From positions 2,108,001-2,172,000 of the forward strand of contig OZ220727.1 of the NCBI GenBank assembly GCA_965116865.1: 64,000 nt of DNA, read 5' to 3'. The notes beneath the pieces are model-generated. The model saw only the letters and a list, made by a program, of their open reading frames with translations. It did not search any database and was not told where the DNA came from. The DNA comes from Aldehydirespirator sp965116865 (GTDB lineage Bacteria > Actinomycetota > Acidimicrobiia > Acidimicrobiales > Aldehydirespiratoraceae). Both the position numbers and the translations under genes were made by a program. Of the stretch, positions 57,588 through 64,000 are shown one piece after another. Each line of letters begins with the position of its first letter. Position 1 is the stretch's first letter.

Positions 57588-57965
57588 TCAGCGCTCCGAG
57601 GCGGCGGGCGCGTCTGCGGCCGCGTCCGCTGCGGTGCGGGAGGGAGGATCGGGATGCAGGGGACCGAGCGACGCGGAACGGCTCGCGCTGGGGCTGCGGG
57701 AGGGAGGATCGGGATGCAGGGGACCGAGCGACGCGGAACGGCTCGCGCTGGGGCTGCTGGAGGGAGGATCGGGATGCAGGGGACCGAGGCTGGAGACGCC
57801 GCTGGCCGGACCGACGGAGCGACCCGGAACGCCCGACACCGCCTCGAGCTGCCTGAGGAACGGGACAGGACGGCGCCAGGTGACCTTGCGGAGCACCCAC
57901 AGCAGCATCGAACCGACGGCAGCCAAGCCCAGAGACGCCAGCACCAGCAGCACCGAGCCTCTCAC
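57588..57965 (-). CDS. Small membrane protein with 20-residue repeats
   Basis: GTG 57965 opens ~125 residues: VRGSVLLVLASLGLAAVGSMLLWVLRKV forms one transmembrane helix with a basic cytosolic flank. A repeated tail follows (SLGPLHPDPPSRSPSASRSA, 60-bp units about 2.6 times), ending at TGA 57588. The GTG overlaps the TGA of moaE (GTGA), so it is translationally coupled to it. It is in the same frame as mreB with only the TGA and one codon between. Function unknown; the tail repeat copy number probably varies. Confidence 0.65.
   Translation of the reverse strand: MRGSVLLVLASLGLAAVGSMLLWVLRKVTWRRPVPFLRQLEAVSGVPGRSVGPASGVSSLGPLHPDPPSSSPSASRSASLGPLHPDPPSRSPSASRSASLGPLHPDPPSRTAADAAADAPAASER
57633..57790. 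repeat. 60-bp in-frame repeats
   Basis: GGGAGGGAGGATCGGGATGC occurs in each copy, and the units end at 57660, 57720 and 57780, so the period is 60 bp (20 codons). They encode the tail of the small membrane protein. Confidence 0.93.
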
Positions 57966-58345
57966 CGGACACCCTTCGCGACGCGCGCTGCGCCCAGGCG
58001 ACAACGGCCAGCGACCGGCAGCACCGAGCCCCTCACCAGACACCCCTCGCGACACCATCGACCCCGACCCCAACGCCCAGCGGCCAGCAGCACCGAACCC
58101 CTCACCAGACACCCCTCGCAACACCATCGACCCCGACCCCAACGCCCAGCGACCGGCAGCACCGAACCCCTCACCAGACACCCCTCGCAACACCATCGAC
58201 CCCGACCCCAACGCCCAGCGACCGGCAGCACCGAGCCCCTCACCAGACACCCCTCGCGACACCATCGACCCCGACCCCAACGCCCAGCGACCGGCAGCAC
58301 CGAGCCCCTCACCAGACACCCCTCGCGACAGCCGGCGCCCCGGCC
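57949..58345. repeat. 69-bp array copying a stop/start overlap, about six copies
   Basis: GCACCGAGCCCCTCACC starts at 58021, 58090, 58159, 58228 and 58297 (69 bp apart), with the native version at 57951. In reverse orientation each unit reads GCGAGGGGTGTCTGGTGAGG, i.e. an RBS-like GAGGGG, the GTGA overlap of the moaE stop and the next gene's GTG, and that gene's first codons. The array is thus a multiplied translation-coupling junction. The C-terminus of moaE reads into it. Confidence 0.9.
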
Positions 58346-58896
58346 GCCCCCGCGTCCCCGCGACCAGACACCACAACGCTCGCCCCGGCAACCTCGCCGC
58401 CCGCGACCGTATCGCCGGCACCGCCGGCGCCCGAAGCCACATCGACGAGATGCTGGGCCTCCAAGCCCCAGCTCTCGCCTCCGCGCCATCGCTCCCGCTT
58501 CCAGATCGGAACCGTGGCCTTGAGGGCGTCGATAGCGAAACGGGCCGCCTCGAAGGCGGCGTCGCGGTGGGCGGACGACACAGCCACCACCACGGCGGAC
58601 TCGCCCACCGCCACCGGCCCCACCCGATGCAGCATCGCCACCCGTCCCAGGTCGTCCCAGCGGACCCGCATCTCGGCGGCGATCAGCCGCAGCCTGGGCT
58701 CCACCTGGTCTTCGTAGGCCTCGTAGTGCAGGAGGTCCACGCCGGGCCGGCCGGCCGAGTGGTCGCGCGCCGTGCCGCTGAACTGCACGACGGCGCCGCA
58801 GCCGGGCAGCACCGCCCAGGCTGCTGTCTCCGCCGACGGCAGCGGTTCGGATGACAGCCCGAGCCAGGTGTCGCCGGTGTCAGGGGGTGCGATCAC
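58309..58896 (-). CDS. moaE: Molybdopterin synthase large subunit
   Basis: GTG 58896 gives a 195-residue protein. MoaE motifs are AVVQFSGTARDHSAGRPGV, LHYEAYEDQ, VAMLHRVGPVAVGESAVVVAVSSAHRDAAFEAARFAIDALKATVPIWKRERW (conserved Lys pair and ...PIWK-E-W--G). It joins sulfur from MoaD to precursor Z, completing the dithiolene of molybdopterin. The normal length is ~150; here ~40 extra residues (GAGGAGDTVAGGEV ... GARGVW) run into the 69-bp array, where the stop lies. No moaD gene is seen. It is followed by the small membrane protein and mreB, and preceded by an epimerase gene with 25 bp between, all on one strand. Confidence 0.88.
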   Translation of the reverse strand: MIAPPDTGDTWLGLSSEPLPSAETAAWAVLPGCGAVVQFSGTARDHSAGRPGVDLLHYEAYEDQVEPRLRLIAAEMRVRWDDLGRVAMLHRVGPVAVGESAVVVAVSSAHRDAAFEAARFAIDALKATVPIWKRERWRGGESWGLEAQHLVDVASGAGGAGDTVAGGEVAGASVVVSGRGDAGAAGAPAVARGVW

Positions 58897-58921
58897 TGTG
58901 AGACATCGTAATGGTGCGATC

Positions 58922-59980
58922 TCAGGCGCGGCGGAGGCGGCCCCGCTTGTGGACGGCTCGGGCCACCAGGACGGCGACGACCAATGCCCCCGCCACCACC
59001 GTCGCCGCGGCGGCGAGCAGCAGCTCCTGCCGGCGCCGGGCCGGGAGAGACTCCATCAGACGGGGCTCGTGGGAGACCACCCACGCCTCTTCGTTGCTGT
59101 GCGCGGCCCTCCATCCCAGCTCCCGCAGCCGGTCGTTGGCGACCACCCACGGGTGTGTGGTGTAGGGCACCACGCCCGGCGGCGTCGGCGCCAGGCCCCA
59201 GCGCCAGCGCAGCGCGCTCAGGACTCTCACCAGATGCGACGGTGCCCGCAGCCTGGGACGGCGGCCCTCGAGGCCTGCCAGAGTGTCGGGAGGGATCCAT
59301 CCGTCGGGCGCGACGTTCAGGAACCCGTCGTAGCCGGCGTCGACCGCGGTGACGACAGCCGCGGCCAGGTCGTCGGCGTGCAGGTACTGCACCGGCGGGT
59401 CGCCGTCATCGGCGGCCACACCCGACCGGGCCGCCCTCAGGGTGGCGGCCAGTTGGCCCAGGCGGTCCTCGGCCACCACCGCGGCGGGCCGCAGCACCGT
59501 GACGGAGCGGCCGGGGGCCGCAGCCCACTGCTGGGCCATCCCCTCCAGCCGGCGCCGTTGCACCGCCCAGTCGAAGTCGGGGTTCGGCCGCACCGTGGCG
59601 TCCTCAGTGATCGGCACCGGATTGTCCCTCCATGCGCCGTAGACCATCGCCGACGACATCACCACCAGGTGGGGGACACCCACCGCGGAGAGAGCGTCGA
59701 GCACCCGGCGCAGCAGGGCGGCCTCCAGCTCGGCCTCAGCGGGATCGAGCGTGCCCGCGGTCACCGTCGAAGCCAGATGGACCACGGCGTCGGCCCCCGA
59801 GAACAGGCCAGCGAGGTCGGCGTCGGCCAGATCCGCCTGCTTGGCGACGACCAACCCACAGGGGGCGTAAGGAGCGTCCCGGTCGATGGCCACGACAGCC
59901 ATGTCCGGCTTTTGGGCCAACCGGACGATGACGCGACGGCCCACAGAGCCGCGGGCGCCGGTCACCACTACCCGGGTCAT
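58922..59980 (-). CDS. NAD-dependent epimerase/dehydratase family protein with C-terminal TM
   Basis: ATG 59980 gives ~352 residues. The NAD(P) Rossmann motif is RVVVTGARGSVGRRVIVRL, with the VVHLAS strand and SSAMVYGAWRDN (Ser and Tyr of the extended SDR active site; the following Lys is not obvious). The C-terminal end has a transmembrane helix (LLLAAAATVVAGALVVAVLVARAV), so it is membrane attached. Substrate is unknown. It heads the run epimerase-moaE-membrane protein-mreB. Its start sits immediately beside the 72-bp array at 59985-60465. Confidence 0.85.
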   Translation of the reverse strand: MTRVVVTGARGSVGRRVIVRLAQKPDMAVVAIDRDAPYAPCGLVVAKQADLADADLAGLFSGADAVVHLASTVTAGTLDPAEAELEAALLRRVLDALSAVGVPHLVVMSSAMVYGAWRDNPVPITEDATVRPNPDFDWAVQRRRLEGMAQQWAAAPGRSVTVLRPAAVVAEDRLGQLAATLRAARSGVAADDGDPPVQYLHADDLAAAVVTAVDAGYDGFLNVAPDGWIPPDTLAGLEGRRPRLRAPSHLVRVLSALRWRWGLAPTPPGVVPYTTHPWVVANDRLRELGWRAAHSNEEAWVVSHEPRLMESLPARRRQELLLAAAATVVAGALVVAVLVARAVHKRGRLRRA

Positions 59981-59984
59981 GGCC

Positions 59985-60465
59985 ACAGACACGGGACCGT
60001 CACGGACATGCGGGCACCGCGGGTCGGACCGGCTGGAAATCGAAGCCGCCTGGACCACAGACACGGAACCATCACGGACATGCGGGCACCGCGGGTCGGA
60101 CCGGCTGGAAATCGAAGCCGCCTGGACCACAGACACGGAACCATCACGGACATGCGGGCACCGCGGGTCGGACCGGCTGGAAATCGAAGCCGCCTGGACC
60201 ACAGACACGGAACCATCACGGACATGCGGGCACCGCGGGTCGGACCGGCTGGAAATCGAAGCCGCCTGGACCACAGACACGGAACCATCACGGACATGCG
60301 GGCACCGCGGGTCGGACCGGCTGGAAATCGAAGCCGCCTGGACCACAGACACGGAACCGTCACGGACATGCGGGCACCGCGGGTCGGACCGGCTGGAAAT
60401 CGAAGCCGCCTGGACCACAGACACGGAACCGTCACGGACATGCGGTCGCCGCGGGCGGGACAACT
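59985..60465. repeat. 72-bp tandem array between divergent genes, about 6.5 copies
   Basis: CACGGACATGCGGGCACCGC starts at 60001, 60073, 60145 and onward at 72 bp. The first unit adjoins the epimerase start. It fills the region between the epimerase and the DUF2342 gene, so both promoters must lie in or at the edges of the array. The two units at the ends differ slightly (GTCACGG against ATCACGG). Confidence 0.95.
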
Positions 60466-60491
60466 GAGCCTCATCCCCCTACGATGCCGTC

Positions 60492-61907
60492 ATGAGCGGC
60501 GATCCGCCAACAGAGGACAGCCCCGACGAGTCTTTCGAAGGCCCGGAAGGACTCGAAGGACTCGAAGGACTCGAAGGCATGCAGGGACTCGAAGGCCTGG
60601 AAGGACTCGAAGGACTCGAAGGCATGCAGGGACTCGAAGGCCTGGAAGGACTCGAAGGACTCGAAGGCATGCAGGGACTCGAAGGCTCAGCCGGGCCGGA
60701 CGATCCGGATGAGCCACCGAGCGGGCCGGGAGGACTGGGCGGACTGGGGGGACTGGGAGGCATTCCGGTGATCGGAGACCTGATGCGGACGCTGCACTCG
60801 GCCGCGCCCGGCACCGACCACGCCCGCGAGGTGGGCCGGGCCATCGCCTGCGGCGGGGTCTCGGAGCCCAACATCGACCCTTCCGAGCGCATCGCCGTCG
60901 AGCAGCTCGTGCGGGTGGCCGAACTGCGGGTCGCCGACGCGACCGGCCTGCAGCCCGCCCCGGGGGCGACTCTGCGGGTGGAGGTGGTGAACCGCGCCGG
61001 CTGGTCGGACCGCACCGTCGGCGACTACGGCGACCTGTTCGGCGCGCTCAACAAGTCGATATCGGCGAGCCTGGAACAGGATCTCGACGACATGCCCGAC
61101 GACCCGATGGCCGCGATGCTGGCCGGCATCACCCAAATGATCGGCCCCACCATGCTGGCCCTCACAACCGGCGCCATGGTCGGCCGCCTCGCGCGGCACG
61201 CCCTCGGCGGCTACATCCTGCCGGTGCCCCGACCGGCCGGCAAGCCGATGCTGATCGCGCTGCCCAACGTCGACGAGTTCAGCCGGCAGTGGTCTCTCGA
61301 CACCGACGACGTGCGCCTGTGGGTGTGCGTCCACGAAGCCGTCCACAGCGCGGTGTTCGGCGTGGCTCACGTGCGCGACACGGTCAGCGACCTGCTGGTG
61401 CGCCATGCGGCCGCGTTCGAGAGCAACCCCCAGCGCATCGAGGAGCTGCTGGGCGACTTCGACCCCGGAGCGGGCGGCCTCGACGCCCTCGCACGGCTCC
61501 AGTCCGAATTGGGCAGCCCCGACGTCATCCTGGGAGCGGTGCGCTCACCGGCCCAGGAGGCGCTCCTGCCTCAGACGACCGCCCTGCTAGCGGCCATCAC
61601 CGGCTACGTCGACTTCACCATGGACCGCATCGGCGCCGACCTGATCGGCTCGTACGACCGCCTGTCGGAGGCTTTGCGGCGCCATCGGGTGGAGGCCGGC
61701 GCATCCGACCGGTTCGTGGAGCGGCTCCTCGGCCTCGAGCTCGACCAGGCCCAGTACGAGCGGGGAACGGCCTTCGCCGCGGGGGTGGTGGAACGCGCCG
61801 GAACCGACGGGCTCCGGCGGCTCTTCAGCCACCCGGGCAACCTGCCCACCCCCGCAGAGGTCGACGCGGCCGGCCTGTGGCTGGCCCGCATCGACCTGCC
61901 CCGCTGA
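60492..61907 (+). CDS. DUF2342 zinc-dependent metalloprotease-like protein with Gly/Glu/Leu repeats
   Basis: ATG 60492 gives 471 residues. The first ~90 residues contain LEGLEGLEGMQGLEG-type repeats (DNA units GGACTCGAAGG) and Gly-rich GLGGLGGLGG, apparently flexible. From residue ~110 the DUF2342 domain is complete: IPVIGDLMRTL, QPAPGATLRVEVVNRAGWSDRT, GALVGRLARH-like MVGRLARHALGGYILPVPRP, and the zincin motif VCVHEAVHSAVFG. ITGYVDFTMD (downstream Glu/Asp helix) and the closing LPTPAEVDAAGLWLARIDLP follow. Family members are widespread in actinobacteria and predicted metallopeptidases. The last 50 bp, with stop codon, are repeated five more times downstream. Confidence 0.88.
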   Translation: MSGDPPTEDSPDESFEGPEGLEGLEGLEGMQGLEGLEGLEGLEGMQGLEGLEGLEGLEGMQGLEGSAGPDDPDEPPSGPGGLGGLGGLGGIPVIGDLMRTLHSAAPGTDHAREVGRAIACGGVSEPNIDPSERIAVEQLVRVAELRVADATGLQPAPGATLRVEVVNRAGWSDRTVGDYGDLFGALNKSISASLEQDLDDMPDDPMAAMLAGITQMIGPTMLALTTGAMVGRLARHALGGYILPVPRPAGKPMLIALPNVDEFSRQWSLDTDDVRLWVCVHEAVHSAVFGVAHVRDTVSDLLVRHAAAFESNPQRIEELLGDFDPGAGGLDALARLQSELGSPDVILGAVRSPAQEALLPQTTALLAAITGYVDFTMDRIGADLIGSYDRLSEALRRHRVEAGASDRFVERLLGLELDQAQYERGTAFAAGVVERAGTDGLRRLFSHPGNLPTPAEVDAAGLWLARIDLPR

Positions 61908-62170
61908 GAGCGGACGCGGCCGGCCTGTGGCTGGCCCGCATCGACCTGCCCCGCTGAGAGCGGACGCGGCCGGCCTGTGGCTGGCCCGCATCGACCTGCC
62001 CCGCTGAGAGCGGACGCGGCCGGCCTGTGGCTGGCCCGCATCGACCTGCCCCGCTGAGAGCGGACGCGGCCGGCCTGTGGCTGGCCCGCATCGACCTGCC
62101 CCGCTGAGAGCGGACGCGGCCGGCCTGTGGCTGGCCCGCATCGACCTGCCCCGCTGAGAGCGGACGCGGC
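61858..62170. repeat. 50-bp tandem array of a gene end, about six copies
   Basis: GACGCGGCCGGCCTGTGGCT starts inside the gene's last codons and repeats every 50 bp, each copy ending CGCTGAGAGCG, so every unit carries the stop codon TGA. All copies are identical. The array continues to about 15 bp from the stop of the MFS gene on the other strand. Confidence 0.97.
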
Positions 62171-62185
62171 CGGAGCGGGCGGGAG

Positions 62186-63448
62186 CTAACGGAGCGGGCG
62201 GCGGCGGCCTGCTACGAAGGACACCAACGCGAACGCCGCCATCGCCGCCACCACCGCGGCCCCCAGCCGGGGCGGAACAGGCACGACGACCGGCACGAAC
62301 GCGCCTACCACCCAGGCGATCTGGAACCGGGCCTCGAAACGGGAGAACGAGCGTCCGTGGTTGGCGTCGGGAGCGTCGCGCTGCACCAGCGAGTCGAAGG
62401 CGAGCTTGCCCGCGGCGGCCGACACCGCCACACCGCCCGACAGCAGCGCCATACCCGTCAACCCGCCGGTCATCGAGGCCAGCAGCGCCATGCATCCGGC
62501 CACGGCCAGCGATCCGAGCAGGATCAGCTCCTCCACCACACGGCGGCTCAGCACGGGCGCGATCCGCACCCCTGCGAAGGCGGCAGCCCCGGCCACGGCC
62601 ACCACCGCCGCGTAGTGCAAGAACGGAGCTCCCGGCTCGCCGACTATGTCGACGCCGCGTGCGGAGGCCGCCGCCCCGCCCAGCGCCGCGCCCGGCGCGC
62701 TCACGTCCAAGCCCTCCTCGCCGCCGCGCAGCGCGAACGCCAGCATGAACGTGACGAAACCCACCGCGCCCCGCATCACCGCCATCGCCGACGCCGACAA
62801 CAGGATGGCGGACGCCCGCAGAGCGGAACGCTCAGTCGATGAGGGTCCGGTCCGGGCCACCGGGATCCGGGGCAGCTGGAACGTGATCGCGGTCGCTGCC
62901 AGATAGCCGAGCGTCGCCGTGCCTGCAGCCAGCGCCGGGCTTGCCAGGAATGCCAGCGCCGCGCCGACGGCCGCGCCCAGCAGGCTCATCACCGCGCTGA
63001 TCAGCGCCAAGCGGCTGTTGGCCTGCACCAGGCTGGACTCCGAGGTCACATAGCGGGGAACCACCGCGCTCTTGGCCACCGCGTAGGACTTCTGCAGCAC
63101 TAGCAGCGCGAAGGCCTCCGGGAACAGCCACAGAGTGTCGAGGTGGCGGATCATGAGCAGGGCCACCGCCAGCCTGCCCACGTTGGTGACGAGGATCATG
63201 GCGCGGCGCCCTCCCGGCATCCGGTCGATGACCGGGCCGATCAGCGGCGTGACCACCGCGAACGGCGCCATGGTGAGGGCCAGGTACAGGGCGATGCGGT
63301 CGCGTGCCGCGTCGGGGCTGATCGAGAAGAAGATCGACCCGGCCAGAGCCACCGTGAGCACCGCGTCGGTGGCGGTGACCGCCGCGTGGACGCGTGCGAG
63401 GCGCTGGAACGGGCTGTAGGCGGGCACGGGCCGGTCCTGGTCGCTCAC
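62186..63448 (-). CDS. MFS-like transporter
   Basis: GTG 63448 (ATG 63463 possible) gives ~420 residues with about 12 hydrophobic helices, e.g. AVTATDAVLTVALAGSIFFSI, LALTMAPFAVVTPLIGPVIDR, ALISAVMSLLGAAVGAALAFLA. The loop DRMPGGRRAMILVTNVGR after the second to third helix is the MFS A-type motif (D-x-G-RR). There is no recognisable substrate signature. It converges with the DUF2342 gene; the 50-bp array lies between their 3' ends. Confidence 0.88.
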   Translation of the reverse strand: MSDQDRPVPAYSPFQRLARVHAAVTATDAVLTVALAGSIFFSISPDAARDRIALYLALTMAPFAVVTPLIGPVIDRMPGGRRAMILVTNVGRLAVALLMIRHLDTLWLFPEAFALLVLQKSYAVAKSAVVPRYVTSESSLVQANSRLALISAVMSLLGAAVGAALAFLASPALAAGTATLGYLAATAITFQLPRIPVARTGPSSTERSALRASAILLSASAMAVMRGAVGFVTFMLAFALRGGEEGLDVSAPGAALGGAAASARGVDIVGEPGAPFLHYAAVVAVAGAAAFAGVRIAPVLSRRVVEELILLGSLAVAGCMALLASMTGGLTGMALLSGGVAVSAAAGKLAFDSLVQRDAPDANHGRSFSRFEARFQIAWVVGAFVPVVVPVPPRLGAAVVAAMAAFALVSFVAGRRRPLR

Positions 63449-64000
63449 CCGGTCACGGCCCACTCCCTCAGGGTAGGCGACGCGAGCAGGCCGCAGCCGG
63501 TGCTGTCGCGGTCACGGGTCGTTGACGGCGGCGGTGGCGGTGACCGGACACCGTACAGGACCATGCCTTCGCCGACCGCCGGAGACGAGACCCACATCCA
63601 CGACCGCCACGATTCGACGAGCCGAACGTCACTCTCGCCACGCAGCAAGCAACAACTGCACCGTGGCCACCGTTCCAGCGATCGTCAACAACTCATCCAT
63701 CGGCAATGTCCTTTCATGCGGTGCGCCCGTCATGCGGTGCGCCCGAACGTCACGGACGCCCTTGACGCTGACGATGGTCGCAGAGGGGTGAGACACCCAT
63801 GACCTGGCGGTGTCGAGCCGATTCGCTGGTGGGACGCCAGCTGAGGCAGAGCGAAAGAGCTGTCATCGCCTACGATGCAAGACGCTTGGCGGTACATAGC
63901 GTTGACGGCGCAGGACTCGAAGATCTGTATTACTGCCATTTTCGTCCAACCACGACTGCCATGATTGTCCGTGTCCGACTGACAGATTCATCCACAGTCT
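63449..64000. other. Right-end stretch without a clear gene
   Basis: No convincing gene apart from one tiny candidate at 63629-63700. TCATGCGGTGCGCCCG is repeated twice in tandem at about 63714-63745. The last 200 bp have lower GC than the rest of the window. A gene might continue beyond 64000, but none can be defined. Confidence 0.4.
63629..63700 (-). CDS. Candidate 23-residue hydrophobic small protein
   Basis: ATG 63700, with AAAGGA about 8 bp upstream, opens MDELLTIAGTVATVQLLLAA followed by WRE and a TGA. The product would be a single short membrane-associated helix. The RBS spacing supports translation, but such short frames arise by chance, so I call it only a candidate. Confidence 0.3.
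   Translation of the reverse strand: MDELLTIAGTVATVQLLLAAWRE

Overview
The window is high-GC DNA with actinobacterial gene content: a UPF0182 membrane protein, a DUF2342 zinc metalloprotease, a PDZ/Lon-like protease, a DivIVA-like coiled-coil protein, an MreB-like protein, lipoproteins with Thr/Pro-rich linkers and a GSII-type glutamine synthetase. This suits an actinomycetote, plausibly an Acidimicrobiia-like lineage; that placement is inference from gene content only. The two ends are housekeeping DNA and the middle (about 17.3-48.0 kb) is an accessory island full of insertion sequences, gene fragments and defence-type genes. The island ends next to an initiator tRNA gene at 48.07-48.14 kb.

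Layout. 0-3.7 kb: a decayed ISL3 element, lipoprotein/secreted genes and an IS3 relic. 4.0-14.7 kb: sigma-70 factor, a glnA-nadE operon, an HD protein, a lipoprotein and a DUF4349 protein, separated by large tandem arrays. 14.8-17.6 kb: truncated ISL3, EamA transporter, hydantoinase B remnant. 17.6-31.9 kb: Fic protein, IS630/ISL3/IS5 elements, two AlbA_2-type ATPases, a truncated DUF429 gene, an AhpD-like selenoprotein, VOC protein, DinG remnant, FAD oxidoreductase. 31.9-41.1 kb: SodC remnant, DNA methyltransferase with an extra C-terminal domain, metallophosphoesterase, an MNT/hypothetical/DUF6036 operon, DUF1697 and DUF3224 genes, hydrolase and UvrD-helicase fragments. 41.2-47.7 kb: a dcm-restriction endonuclease-vsr cassette, an intact ISL3 element and a TIR-SLOG protein carrying a 12-G tract. 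48.1-63.5 kb: initiator tRNA, UPF0182, DivIVA-like, PDZ-Lon, pentapeptide membrane protein, HEAT-like protein, mreB, moaE, epimerase, DUF2342 protease and an MFS-like transporter.

The most unusual property of the window is a recurrent form of local duplication. At more than fifteen loci a short segment, often containing a stop codon, a start codon or a stop/start overlap, is repeated once or many times at a spacing of mostly 62-63, 72-73 or 84 bp. At several loci only two copies exist, separated by a linker of about 34-38 bp, and at least three of those copies lie inside coding sequence and disrupt it (hydantoinase B, an AlbA_2 ATPase, a DUF6036 gene). The repeated sequence is different at every locus; the geometry is what recurs.

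Two single-gene findings stand out. An AhpD-like peroxidase gene reads through an in-frame TGA at the second position of its CxxC motif, and a strong hairpin with a GGTCT loop follows exactly 18 nt later, as in a bacterial SECIS element. A TIR/SLOG defence-type protein carries 12 consecutive G between its effector and sensor halves, which would let slippage switch it on and off.
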